From: Pisaster brevispinus
Taxonomy: Eukaryota > Echinodermata > Asteroidea > Forcipulatida > Asteriidae
Assembly: GCA_023634235.1 (NCBI GenBank)
Contig: JAMKCF010000011.1
Location: forward strand, 5,722,001 to 5,786,000
Reading direction: 5' to 3'
DNA: 64,000 bases
How positions within the stretch are numbered: position 1 is the stretch's first letter; each line of letters opens with the position of its first letter. The notes under the pieces were generated by a model that worked only from the letters and a program-made list of their open reading frames with translations, was not told the DNA's origin and did no database searches. Position numbers and translations under genes: made by a program. Positions 1 through 12,800 of this stretch are shown here, one piece after another.

Positions 1-1129
1 GCTAACACCGATAGTGGCAGGTTCCAGCAGGAGCTGTGGCCACTAAGCCCCCACTGGCAAATGACACATGGGATCACTGTCTCCAAACCATCCATGGTGA
101 TGACATCTTACTTTGCCAGCAATAAGGCCTGCATAACAACAAATGCAGTCTTGGCAATCTCCTCCATTCCATCTTGATCTGTGAGACAAAGCACCTCCTC
201 AGTAGGGCATCCTGTGTGAAATTGTCTATACATCATTAATATACAGAGAATTACCCTTTTAATTTTTGTGTCTTTTTCTTACTGCATGATCCTGGCCCAT
301 TTAGAGCTGCTATATAATGTACATTAATTGTTTTACAAATAAACTATACAGGAACTAGAAGTTTTTTGGTCCAAGTTCTTCTTTAACAATTTGGTTGGTG
401 TCTCTTTTTGCAATCATAACAGCTCTATTAAATTGAGAAGGAAGATGCATAACCTATGCTGAGGGCTGATCTAATGCAATCGGAATCAATGGTTTCTAGC
501 TCAAGCTTGTACTTCCCTGAAATTGAAATTAGCTCATAGTTACAATTCCTGCTGGGAACAAATTTATTAAAGTGACTGCTAAAAAGGGTAACAAACTTGA
601 ATTTTCAGTCAGTGATTAGATTGTACCAATGGAAGTAAACAGTTGCTACGAAAGGATACAAAAAATGTTGATCTAGAATGAATTGAGGAACCTTGGAGGA
701 ATTCAATGTATTTCATGTGGAGTCTGTGACTTTTGTTGAAACATAGTTCAGGAAATTGGTTTTTACACAGCATAAAGCCATGTAATAACCCTAAACCCAA
801 TGCCTCTAATGTGTGATACTAACTTAAATTTCTCAGCTGAATTTCCACCATGCAAAGTTTCAAATCCTACTTATTTTTTTATTTTGGCAGACAGTATTAA
901 GTAAGTTACTTGGTTGGTAAACTGGTCATACTCAAACAGTACAGCCAAAAAGAAGGCTGGTAACATGTGATCGCATGAGTGCAAGAGTTGCATTGAGGGA
1001 AGTACATGCAACTGATGGACAAATATTTGTTCACAACTTTTGTTATAAGTTGAATAAGTATTCCAGTATTTGTATTACTTAAAAAACCCTGAAAAGTTAG
1101 TCCTTCAACAATTTGGCTTGCTGCATATT
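1..1129. other. no gene seen
   Basis: AT-rich non-coding sequence. No ORF with protein-like composition and no repeat that recurs elsewhere in the window was noticed. Confidence 0.5.
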
Positions 1130-1262
1130 TAATGCCTTGGATATAAAGGCAACTTGGGTGGGGGGGGGGGGGGGGATTGAACCAAGAACCCTTTGCTTGA
1201 TATTGAGATGCTTAACTTTGGACCACCAAGAGTATTCAGAGGAACTACATGAGGTAAGGCAC
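1130..1262 (-). mobile_element. tRNA-derived SINE head, degraded
   Basis: It shares AATGCCTT...AGGCAACTTGGGTGG and ACC(A/T)(C/A)(A/G)AACCCT with the copy at 1700-1850. The B-box-like part is GGATTGAACC. A 15-base G run interrupts it. Confidence 0.5.
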
Positions 1263-1266
1263 TGAA

Positions 1267-1697
1267 GGACGAAGTTCAAAAACTGAAAACAAATTCAACA
1301 TGTTTGAAGAGTCTGTTCTTCGAGTAGTTGAGCCCACAATCATCTAAAACATTCAATGGAAGTACAAGTACAAGTTGCTGACGTACAAATGATGTTTCCA
1401 GAGTTTTCGAGAAATTGTTCAATGAGGCATTTTTACATTTTCATGTGACGCATTTTGATAATTTTGTCCTTCAACGACGAAGAAGGACAAAGTTCAAAAA
1501 CTGAAAACAAATTCAACATGTTTGAAGAGTTTGTTCTTCGAGTAGTTGAGCCCACAACCATCTCAAAACATTCAATGGAAGTACAAGTACAAGTTGCTGA
1601 CGTACAAATGATGTTTCCAGAGTTTTCGAGAAATTGTTCAATGAGGCATTTTTACATTTTCATGTGACGCATTTTGATAATTTTGTCCTTCAACGAC
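1267..1697. repeat. tandem duplication, 2 x ~218 bp
   Basis: Copy 1 (1267-1484) and copy 2 (1485-1697) share GGAC(G/A)AAGTTCAAAAACTG, TTCTTCGAGTAGTTGAGCCC, GTACAAGTACAAGTTGCTGA and TTTTGTCCTTCAACGAC with only a handful of differences. The near identity implies a recent event. Related SINE heads lie immediately on either side. Confidence 0.95.
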
Positions 1698-1699
1698 TT

Positions 1700-1850
1700 A
1701 GCAATTTGCATGTTTAATGCCTTCGAGCATCTATAGGCAACTTGGGTGGGACTTGAACCCACAACCCTCTGCATGGTAGAGCAGATGTCATACCTTAGAC
1801 CACCAAGGTTGCCTATGTATGCTCAAAGTATTAAAGTAACTACATAAAGC
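1700..1850 (-). mobile_element. tRNA-derived SINE
   Basis: On the minus strand, GGCAACCTTGGTGGTCTAAG then GTATGACATCTGCTCTACCA resembles an A-box region and GGGTTGTGGGTTCAAGTCCC a B box. The AAGTTGCCTATAGATGC tail follows. No complete cloverleaf. Confidence 0.65.
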
Positions 1851-3817
1851 AAGTCGGTGAATAACAAAATACCAACAGTCACAACAAGTTTAAAATGTCA
1901 CTTTACTAACAATTGAACTTTTTACTGTGCCTCTGAATCAATACAAAAAACATTATCCATGGAGAATCAGTGGTCAGGAAAAAAAAACTTGTATAAGGGT
2001 GTGTCACAGATATTACCTGCTAACTGAGAAATTTATGTATTATCAACTTTGGTGGACTCTTTTTGTTAATACCCACCAAAAATGTGAATGTTTTGCTAGA
2101 AAGTTTGTGCACATTCATTTTTAGGCTTAATCCGAATGCACATTTTGAAAAAAGGCAGCAGTGATTTGGGGGACTTTGAATTACATGTCTTCCATTTTGA
2201 CAGTATTTCAAATGGAAACATTTATCTGAATGATTGATACTACTGGTATAAAATTTGAATCAGCGGTTGTTTATTTGTTTGTTGTTTTTATTTATTGTTC
2301 TAATGCTTAATATTTTATTTGTCTTGACAATTATCAATTCTGTACACTCTCTTTAATGACTCACAACTAACTCACCTCAAACAGATTTACTTTGATACGC
2401 TCATTATCGGGAATTGTTCTTTTGATCCAACTGTAACTCTTCATGCATTTTGAAACCAATCTTAACAATTTTCCTTTTGTCTTCAGATAGGTGCACTTGT
2501 CATTTGCTTTGCTCTTTGCAATCATTACAATTAAAACAAATTAATTTCTGTTAAAAGGTGATTCTGTGTAATGATTCTGTGAGGGCCAAGGCACACTTTT
2601 TACTTTTTTGCTTTTTACACACTAGGATGAATATGAATTTAGTTTGAATTTCTAACGATAAATGGATTTTGATGTGCAACATTTTTCGGTCTCACTCCCC
2701 TTCAAAAGTTGTATCTTTTGAGTCGGATGAGAAAATATTTATCCTTATGCTGTGAAATTGAGGGGGGGGGGGATTTAATCCTACTAAAAAGAAAAGCTGT
2801 TACAGAACAGAAGGTTTTCTGGATGTTCCATCCCTTATTCACCATTTCGTAGCCTTTCCCTTTAAATATTTTTTCTCTCATTTTTAGTACATGTGTAATT
2901 TATGGCTTGCAATATATATTAGATGAGGTTAAGCAACTGTGTTTAATTTCCAAAATGTTCAAACTGAACTTGTGATTTTGGTTTAACCGTTCAACTGTTT
3001 CTTGTGATTTTGGTTTAACAGCTTAATTAACTGTTTCTTGTGATTTCAATCCAAACTACTGCACAGGGTCCCTGTGATTGCTATTTTGATCTGACCTGTA
3101 AAGTAGCAGTTATAATACCCCTTAGAAATGGTGGTGACATCTACTGACTAGACGGGTGACGTACACAAGTGTTATAGGGTTTTAAAGACTTTTCAATCTA
3201 TTTAATAACAATCTTGTAAAGATTTTCTGTGAGCAAAAAAATCAGAAACCAGGTTGACAAAGGAAGAATTTCTTGCCTCATTTGGGAAAAAAAAAAGTCA
3301 AAGTGAAAATAAATCTGCTGGCCGCAGAAGGGGGAGGGGGCTTTACCACTATAAAGCTATATTGATTTTATGTTTCACCACACCATAAATATTTGAATTA
3401 TGAAAAGGCACACAAATTACTATCAATTACTGGAAACCTCGACCCAAACAGTAAAGATAATACAAGATACGTAATGCACCATGCTGACATCCTGGTGGAC
3501 TGACCATGAGGCACAAATCAAATAGAAAAGTTGATTGGGAGCATTGTGTTCAGATGCAAACAGACCGCTGTATAACACCCTAAGAACCATGTCAGAAACA
3601 GAGTCTCTACTTCACTACACTGATCTTACATCAGCTGTTATGATTATGCCCTGACAAAAATGTGTTGGCATGTACCCTCCAAAAAATATTAAAATGCCAC
3701 TTCATTATTGTGAACCAATTTTTCCATTTTCCAATATGATATGAAATTCACATAATAATAAAAAGTATATGATAGTTTATTGAATTTATATTGCACTCTC
3801 CCAAGGACCAACCTGTG
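1851..3817. other. no gene seen
   Basis: AT-rich sequence. A short local direct repeat of CTGTTTCTTGTGATTT(T/C) with GGTTTAAC words occurs near 2970-3050. Short ORFs only. Confidence 0.5.
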
Positions 3818-4020
3818 AAGCTAAAAATTATAAAAAGCTAAAAATTGTAAAAAGCTAAAAAATTATAAAAAGCTAAAAATTATAAAAAGCTAAAAAATTA
3901 TACAAAGCTAAAAATTATAAAAAGCTTTAAAAAACTTTAAAAGCTAGAAATCTTAACAAGCTTTTAAAAACTTTAAAAGCTAGAAATCTTAAAAAGCATA
4001 AAATTATAAAAAGCTTTTAA
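3818..4020. repeat. AT-rich AAAAAGCTAAAAATTAT tandem repeat
   Basis: About a dozen units of roughly 17 bp (AAAAAGCTAAAAATTAT) run from 3818 to 3905. They change to longer CTTTAAAAGCTAGAAATCTT units up to 4020. Low complexity, non-coding. Confidence 0.85.
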
Positions 4021-4914
4021 AAAAATGGATTTGTAAAATTGTTTATAATAATATTTCAAGTTTCAACATTCACGCTGAACATTCACGTAGGCCAACTAAA
4101 TCATTCTAATCATCACAATATCACAGTAATCAAACAGCCACAACCTGAAAAAAAAGTTGTAATCCCACTCAAGACCTGTAGCCATAAACTTAAAAGACAA
4201 CTTGTAAAAACTTTCTTTTTAGCACAAAAATAAAACAAACGCCAAATTTGTACTCTTTTTTTAGCCCTCTCAAACACCTTAGGAGATACAACAACATAAA
4301 GACTCTGATTGCAATTTGTTAGAAGTTTGTAGAATCAAGAATCTATCTGTTCTTGAAACTCATCTTTTGTTGAATATCACATAATTCAATTGATGAGAGT
4401 TCTTCCTACACCTTGATTGTCAATCAAAACCATGCAATCTCTCAACTTTGTTATGAATGGGTTGGTTTTGTCTCACTTGGTACTGTGCTTCTACCTGAAT
4501 ACATGAGATAATAACATATAGATGGGAAATGCAGGTGATGTGGAAGATGGCAGTGGATGTAGTACAGGCCCATATCAAGGAGACCTGAGGGGCTAAGAAT
4601 GGAGTATACTGATTTAGATCACAGTGTACATGTACCTCTCTGATGTTTGTACATATGGATCTTGGGCAGAGATGCTGACCCAGTGTGGGTCCTTTCTCTG
4701 TGCCTAGTGTAAGTAGTACTATTATGAGAAACTACCATTCTTAATGGTGTTGATCAGCAAGGAATTCAAAACCTAATGGCCATTTAGGTTTTGAATTCCT
4801 ACTGGGGTTAAATTTTTTTTGGGGGGCACTGATGACTGTAAGCCTATGGACTGGTACAAGTCCATACCAGGCAAAACTGACCCAGTGTGGTAGTCCAGTG
4901 TGGTAGTAGTGACT

Positions 4915-6110
4915 ACTGCTGCTGCCCCAGCGATGATGCCTGCTCTATTTGCTGTAAATACAATGGGGTCTTAGTTTTAGCAGGTGAGGCAACCCCCCTC
5001 TTTGCGACAGGTTGTAACGGGCTACAGGTTACCGGGACGTTAGCAGATACCAGATTAGTATAAGCACCTGACCTGACTGGGTGTGATGTGATGTTGTGTG
5101 ACTGTATAAAAGGTTTCTTATAAAGAGAGTTGAGAAGAAACAAATTGTAGTACAGAAAATTTGTTCTTCCTTTTTCAATCAGTGTATCAATAAATTTCCT
5201 GAAGAGTGAGGAAAGGGGACAGGGGTGGCCCCCGGGCCCGACGGGCCACCACCTGGAGATGGTACATCCTCCCAAAGGAAAGTCCATTAAAGCGGAGGAG
5301 GGACCTCCGGCATTTCTCTGCTCACTTCTCAGTTGAGAGATTTGGGGATTGATGAGTCTATGTGAGAACGGATAGTACAAAACATGCAACCTTTTATTAT
5401 TTTTTAACTGCAAAGGTTTGTCACATTTATGAATCCAATTGTGAACTAACTATGATTGCCGTGTAATGAGATACAAGGATGTGGGGCTACGGGCCTGTAA
5501 GTTGGGCCCAATTTCAAGCTGAAGCTCTACCGAACATTTAACCCTGTGCACCATAGATATTACCTGTAGAAATGATGACCATGTGAGTACTGTGAAAAGG
5601 GTCTCCAGGCGCGACCAAGTACATTGAAATAAGTACGAATGACACATGGATCGTTTATCTACAAAACAGTGCACTGCACCCCACATAAGGTGCACAGCTT
5701 CTGCCAGTCGTTTGGGTAAGCACTGACAGTTGCAATTAAAGGGTGGAACTTTATTGGTCTGATCAACCAAATCAACCAATCCAATGGGCAGATTGCTTAT
5801 GATTGGTCCCACGATATTTTCTTGCTCGGCATAATAAAGAAATGTATGTACAATGTATTTTGCTTCACAGCTTTCTGAAATTGGGCCCTGCCATTAACTT
5901 TTGAAGAAACCTTCTCTCGCCACCATGATGTAAGGTGTTAATGGTGTGCTCTGTGGCACCTATGCTACAATCTAAGGGTGTCTTGTAGCAGGGGGGAAAG
6001 CACTCCAGCCACCCCCTCTCTGTGACAGGTTGTAACGGGCTACAGGTTACCGTTAGCAGATACAAGCTGATATAAGCACCTGACCTGACAGGGTGTAATG
6101 TGTCTTAATT
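4915..6110. repeat. pair of direct repeats about 1 kb apart
   Basis: CGACAGGTTGTAACGGGCTA then CAGGTTACCG...GTTAGCAGATAC and ATAAGCACCTGACCTGAC occur at about 5003-5090 and again at 6018-6095, same orientation. Similar GTCTT(A/G)...AGCAGG sequences precede both. They could be two copies of one repeat or degraded terminal direct repeats. The space between holds the possible family C element. Confidence 0.6.
5504..5888. mobile_element. possible MITE family C copy, 385 bp
   Basis: GGGCCCAATTTCAAGCTGAA at the left and ACAGCTTTCTGAAATTGGGC then CC at the right match the family C termini. A 120-codon minus ORF inside has no recognisable domain and is read as chance. Confidence 0.5.
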
Positions 6111-8736
6111 AATGCAATAGGAAGTAGCTATGCCCATTAGTGTTACCCCCTAAAAAAAAAACTAAAAAAAACAAAATCATAAAACAAATTTGTTAAATGG
6201 AGGGGGAAGTATCCTTTGTTTTGGGCTTATTTTTTTTGTTGTGGAGATGGTCGTTTTCATATAAAAAGGCCTGGCTTAAAAAAAAGAAAATTGGCCTGTC
6301 CAGTTTGTCCACCATTGGGATGTTTGAACTTTGGATGTGTGTTACATGCTCTTCCAATAAAAAGCACATGGAGAAGACTGGGTGGCTTTTTCATAGTTTT
6401 TAGGACTAGGCTATTTCCTTGTTTCCTAATTTTGAAAAACTATAAATGGAAAACAAATTAGCTTTCCAACATGACGATACACATGAAGCATGCTTTTTAA
6501 AAATTGTGCACAAAAGCCTTTGAGGAAATAAGTCTTCAAATTTTGTTGCAAGTTTAATGATTTGGAAAATCATAGGTTACGATTTCTGGTTCACCACATG
6601 ACACTTCTTCCCACCCCAACTCATCTTAAATTTGTTACTTTATCTTTCCCTTTGTTTTGTTTAATTGTTTGACATAGGCGTGCCATCTCTTTTTAAAATT
6701 ATATTCCTTTCAAATTTCCATAAATAATTTTGCCAAGCCATTAGGTCAAATTTTTAAATGAGATCAGCATTAAAAAGACTGTTATTTCCTTCCTGTCTCA
6801 ACATTTGTTTCACATTGGATTAGAGGTTAGATTTTTCACCAATTCAACACAATTTTTTGACCATCTCCCAAACTTGTGAAACTGTCTCAAAACCCTGCCT
6901 GTTTCCTCCATGCAGGGACCCTCTCCCACACCAGTTACAGGGCAACCACCATCATAGCTACTTCCTATATTATAGTACCCACATCACCAGCAATCCTTAA
7001 CACAGTACAGGAGCATAGGCTGCACTAAACGCTGCTGCATCGCATGCTGCAATTATGTCTCGGTTAATTTAATTAATGTACAATGTCATCAGTCATGCCG
7101 TGAACCATTTTAGCCATTTCCAATGAAAGCTAACAGTTTGAAAGTTGGTTGAATGTGTTTCTTCTTATTTGGTGGCTCATTCATTTACTTGAAATGGATC
7201 ATGCCTGGTAAATTAAGGCTGGCAAAAAAATTGGATGAAATATGCTTTGCATTTTAAACTTTAAGTGGCTTTAAGAGACTTGGAGATATTTTGTTTCTAA
7301 GGGATGCTTCTTTGAAAAATTCTGCTTGGTAAGTTTTGTTTTAGAAAATCCTCGAGCCATGATAAAATGCATTTTTGACTCATTCATCAGGGATGCTTTT
7401 ATTTTGGATGAGTCTTGCTCAAAACTTCATTGGGTATCGTACTAAAAAATGAAAAAGGGCCTACCGAGAAAAATGAGATGTGGAACATTCAAATTCCATG
7501 AGAGCATGCTTTTCACTTGCGTGAAACAATGTTTTTGTGTTTTCAAGATAAAAGAATTCACCACGGATAATAATTATAATGTCAAAAGGGAAAATAACAC
7601 TAACTGAAGCAAGGAACAGGGGTGCCCCAATAACTCCAGTGTTTTGGGGCTAAGTAGAACTTGATTTAGTTTAATTTTGTTCAAACACAATTCTTTTAAG
7701 CACCCTATAAAAAAAGGGAAAATTTTGTAGTATTCAGATTGACTGGTTCATGACACAGCTGATGATCTTTTGTATGATGGTGTCCATGTAAACAAAACAT
7801 TTTTTAGCATTTTTGTTCACGATGCTATCCTTCAACTTGCATATTCTCACAAAATGTCAACGCACAATTTTTGTGGCATGACATTTTTGATTTATAAAAA
7901 AATTCTTTGTATAAGGCCTGAAATTGTTTGTACTGCAGCAATTTGAATTTTAATATTTAATGATTTTTCGCAAACAGTAAGCCAATTTGATCAAAATCAG
8001 AAGAAAACAAATTCAAGAAGAAACGCCTTGCTGATTCATTTCAATTAGCACAAACAGAACAGTTTCTTTTTCTGAGAATGTTTTTATTTCTAGCAGAAAA
8101 ATCGACATTTAAAAAAATAAAACAAAATCTTTGACAATCTCGATATTGACACTTCTAAAATTGGATTCGCTCTTTTGTTTTTCTTTCTTTTTTGGGCGGG
8201 GGATTGAATGTAGGTGTTATAGTTTAGGTACATGAGAATGACCTGGAAAATTATAACCAGGTTCATAATTGTTAAGGCAGAGTGAAACTTACATTATTAT
8301 TCATTTGCAGCAAAATACCACCCCGGAAAAAGGAAAAAACAAATTTGGTTTTGCAAGAAATTTGAACTTTCTGAGAATGTCACAAAAGCCAATCAGATAG
8401 CAGTATTGTTACTCACTTGAGGGAGTACTCCAGACCCACTTAGAGCGGTCGCAGCTTGGTTTAATCCTTGCACATAAATGTATCATTTTTTGAGTCCGAA
8501 TAATTATTTTTACAAACACAGCAGACTAATTTGAAGCGAACATTTTTGCAAGTTGAATGATAATTATTCAAAACTTGAACACACTTTTTATGACGCATAG
8601 GTTTTGCTCGTCCCTTGCATTTCGCTTGCACCTTGGGAATTTGTTTCACATTCGTTTCCACGCCACAAGTGAACCGGGCAACACGCGTGCAAAGATAACT
8701 ATGCACTACTGTTTAAGGATTGCTGGTAATAATGCA
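6111..8736. other. no gene seen
   Basis: AT-rich intergenic sequence with only short ORFs of low-complexity composition. No exon-like block was noticed. Confidence 0.5.
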
Positions 8737-9886
8737 TTGTATATGAGGACACAGGTGGTTTTGACAGCACTAGTTATTTCCCCCAAGGGAGGAGAGAGAA
8801 GTGGTAATGCCAAGGAGGGTAACTCCCCAATTGGTGGGATCTTGATGCTTGGGCTCCTGATCAAGAAACCAAGGCCCTGGTCAGAGACTTGACCTTCTTG
8901 ATGGCCACCTGTACAAGCTGTGACATGTGATCATGAGGCATTTCATTGGCGCCTGTAAATAACGAACAGAGCAAAAGCCACTGGAATGGCCAAAGTTCCA
9001 TGCCCCGTCTGCATGCCATGCCAACCTTGCAGCATCAAGTTGGGCAACTAATGGAACAAAGCTACGTTGATCGTCTGTGCGCCAACCGGCTCTTTGTGCC
9101 TCGAGAAAATGTGTTCCTCTGAGTGTGTGCTTATCGATGGTTATGTGGGAACAATGTATGTAGATAATAATGTCTGCAAGACTAAATGAATCAACTCCAC
9201 TACCGGGGTTCCAACAAGCAAGCTGTGAGCCTACAGAGTTAAGCTTGACATCTCCCGAGGTCCACACAAGATTTGCCCAGCTCCCTCTACAGTTTAGGCC
9301 ACCGTTAGGTACCATCAGTGGACTAAATCAGTAGAGATCATTACTAAGACGCACCTTGTGCTGGCGCCATGGACCCGTTTGATGTCAGCCTCAAGTCTGG
9401 ACTACATGTGCACCTTACAAGTCTCCACCCTGCAATGAAGCGTCTTACAATCATTATTAGCCACACACATTCCCCCCACAGAACCACCGACAACCACCCA
9501 TCCAGAACAACCCAAATTCCAAAGGCACTTAATGGAAGACGCGGTTGACTAACACAGGCAACCACAGTAACCCGTTCCATCAGCTGCCATCCTTGATGGT
9601 GCAACATTCGCATACCATACAGCCAGAACCTGATACCCCGGCAAAATACATCCCAGTGAAACCCCACTCTGCCCATTACCCACAGGAACCGCAGAAATGC
9701 CCCATGACCACAGGTCACAGCTATAGGAGGACATCAGGAAGGGCAAGTGTCTGCCCAGGGTCTCAGATCTTGATGAGAAGTCCAAGCATCAAGATACCAC
9801 CAACCAGAAAGCTCCTCCTTGCCATCCCACTATGCTCTCTCTCGCAAACTCCCTGAAATAACTAGGTGTCTTGTCCTCATATACAA
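8737..9886. repeat. 1.15-kb imperfect palindrome (two ~565-bp inverted arms)
   Basis: The plus strand from 8737 reads like the reverse complement of the sequence ending at 9886, for essentially the whole length. Anchors: TTGTATATGAGGACA at 8737-8751 versus its reverse complement at 9872-9886; CATCAAG...GATGGAAC blocks near 9030 and 9590; TGACATC and GGTCCA near 9247-9265 and 9375-9390; and TTTAGGCCAC (9293-9302) facing GTGGACTAAA (9318-9327) around a 15-base loop. Identity of the arms is roughly two thirds by eye, with small indels. Short ORFs inside are broken. Foldback-type transposon or head-to-head copy of one repeat are both possible. Confidence 0.85.
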
Positions 9887-12800
9887 CTGGGGTACCAGGA
9901 CCCCTGGTTTCTTCAAAAGCCTTCCACATTCACCTAGTGCACCATCTCATGTCCTAAGGTAGGCTTGGTGATTTCCAGTTGCCTCGGTACTCCATGAAAT
10001 GAAGAACTCAACAACATGCAGTAGTTTTCCCCATAACAGCAAACTGGCCTGCTGCCAAATATTTTAAACCACCCAAGCCTACCTTCCAAGCTACAGTACT
10101 TTTTGTGAGACAAACAGGCTACAGGTCTATTAATGTAATCTACCTCAGTACACAAACACCAACACACACATCTCATCACACTTCAGTCTCTCACACTCTG
10201 TTCCTGACATGAGGTTCTGTAGTCACCCACCCATGATCATTAAAGTATTAAAGTGTTTGTATTGTTTACATTCAACCTCGTCCAATACAACGTATAGACC
10301 TGCAGGTCAAACTATTAGTATCGTTATGTATTTCTGGTCACGAAATCAAGGATGCCTCTTAAGTGAACTTAATTACTGTACCTCGCAAGCCTGAGGAAAC
10401 CTGTAAACAAGGGTGCTTGCTATGTGAACCAGAAACACCAGGGCCAGTCCCTTTGATAAGTGTGCTGGGGTTCTTGTATGTGCACTACCATGACTACCAA
10501 TCCTGTTTGAATCATCAGACACATTTAATATGAAAGATGCTCAATACTTAGTATCATTTTTACGGCCCCTTAGTAACCGTAGTCAATTAGTATGCATGTC
10601 CAATGTATTTCTTGACGCTATCTATTAAACACAATGCTCCTTCTAAATGTCTACGAGGGAAGTTAAAACGAAAACTGGGAAGTTGCAAGGGATGGCCTCT
10701 AGAAAACCATCCTTGCCTCCATATAAGAAACTGATTAGAACTACAAAGTGGTTCAATTAAAGTTTATAAGAAGTTTGACAGTGATGAGGTTAATTGGAGT
10801 CTTAAAGCTCACTGGTCCAGTCAGCGGATAAAAATGAGACCTTAATGTTTGGGCTGAGGTTCATCAAGATAAGGTACAGCAGTGTATGACAAACTTTTCG
10901 AATGAGTTTTAAATGTAAATTGGGTCATCTCTCAACTGTCACTTTCCCAGTTGTAACCCCAAAAATACATTCCTGACGATGTTTTCTTAATGTTTGTGAA
11001 ATAATTATAAATTTTGCTTTGTGTGAAAAGACAGTAATATTTTACATGTCCTACATTCCTTGTGAAATGTTCTCAAACAATGAGAAACTTTGTGTAGTAG
11101 GTCCAGACCCATGACAAATCTTAGGCAAGCAGAATTTTTCACAAGGAACATAATGCACTCCCTGAAAGGAGCCATAGTTTATTGTCAGACGTTTCTCACA
11201 AAAGCTGTCTTATTCGAATGAGTCTTAAATGTAAATTGCCGTAAGACCTTCAGAGTGTAAGCCTATGCATTATTCCCTGGCCGATTGGGACATCGTTTGC
11301 ACTTCCAAAATGGCTGACTGTGATGCCATCCTTTTTGGCCTGTGTTGATTCTTTTTCTGAATATGTCAATCAGAGCTATTGTCTCAAATTCTTTGAGCTT
11401 TTCTCTCTTTTTTGCATGGGATCTGATGGTGTCTTGGCTGGTAATTTTTTGCAAGACTGACTTTTGGGGCATGGTTGCGAGGATGGAATCCCTGATCATG
11501 TCTGCACGTACATCAGCATTTTTCTTTTTTAGTGTTTGTGCTTACAAAACAACAGTGTGATGAGCAGCAAGGTCTGGGAAGCTCACAGGGTGCATCAAAC
11601 GTCATCATCACACTGGTACTAGTGATGATTAAGAGTGAAAACTCAATAGTTCAGTGGCAATTCCAGCTATATCTAAACTCATGTCTAAAGAAACATTGGT
11701 CTAAATACTACCGGGAGTCATGTTAAAGCTTTCCAAAGTGCTGCAGCGTCAGATGATATAATGAACAATTCACACTCATCAAATTTGACACAACAATTAA
11801 GGAGTCTAGGTTTTTGGGGTTCGTGTGAAAAGGGCTTTTTACCTTTGCTTCCCCATCTTATTCAGTTTAAATGTAAGAGGTCAGCGTGATTTCATCTTTG
11901 TTATGTTTCATTTCCCCTTCTACATCGTGTAGCCCTCCCCCCAAATTGTGTAGCCCCCCCCCTCCAACCTTGAATGGTCATGTCTTGTCATAGGAAACCA
12001 TCTTTAAAACACATTTATGGTTATTCCAGATTGCATGCAAGTTTTGAACTTACTGTGAACAAATTTGTGGTATGAATTAGGGACTGGGTACCCATAGTTC
12101 CAAATTCAATATTGTTCAATAGAGCAAGTTATAGTATTATGATCCTTTCTGAAAATTGAAAATATAGCTTGAACAGAACAGCGTTTTCTGTCTGAACAAT
12201 ATTGGAAGACTCAAGAAAAAACAATGTTTGTCTTTAATTTGTCTTTCTTATCTGCAAGCTTACAGAAACAAAAAAATAGTTTTCTCTCCAAATGTTGACA
12301 GCTTTTTAGATTGTGTGCCCAAAAGTTACAAATTAATCTCTTTGAGAATCATCATTAAAATGTTGCCAAAAACTGTCTCAAGAGTTTTGATTAAATTGTG
12401 CAATGTAGGTTGGGGGGGGGCATAGGTGTCACAAGTAAGTACATGTTTTTGTTCACAAACAAACTTCACTTTTTTACAAATTTAAAACTGGTGGCAATAC
12501 TAAATGAATACAAGTATTCATTCTGAATATATGCCAACAGTACCCCTATGGTGTGGTGATAACCATTTTGTATGAAGTTAACCTTTCCCTGCCAAAGTTA
12601 GTATACCAACTTGAAGCAAAGTATCTACTTGTCACTTATGTTTTGGCATAATGTATAGTCACCCTGTGTATCTATTTATTTTAGAGCTTCAAGAAACATT
12701 TCTTTAATTATGTGAAATAAAATAGGTGCCAAGCTTTCTAGTTTGCAGAGCTTGGTTTTCTGTTTGCATACAGAAAATGCATATTATTCATCCGATACCC

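Noticed and set aside
4913..5413. 166-codon minus ORF
   Set aside because: It covers one of the direct repeats, has no recognisable domain, and the homologous sequence near 6018-6095 is not open in the same way.
8881..9315. 144-codon minus ORF as a gene
   Set aside because: It is arm 1 of the large palindrome. The matching arm has stops and frameshifts, so at most a degraded relic.
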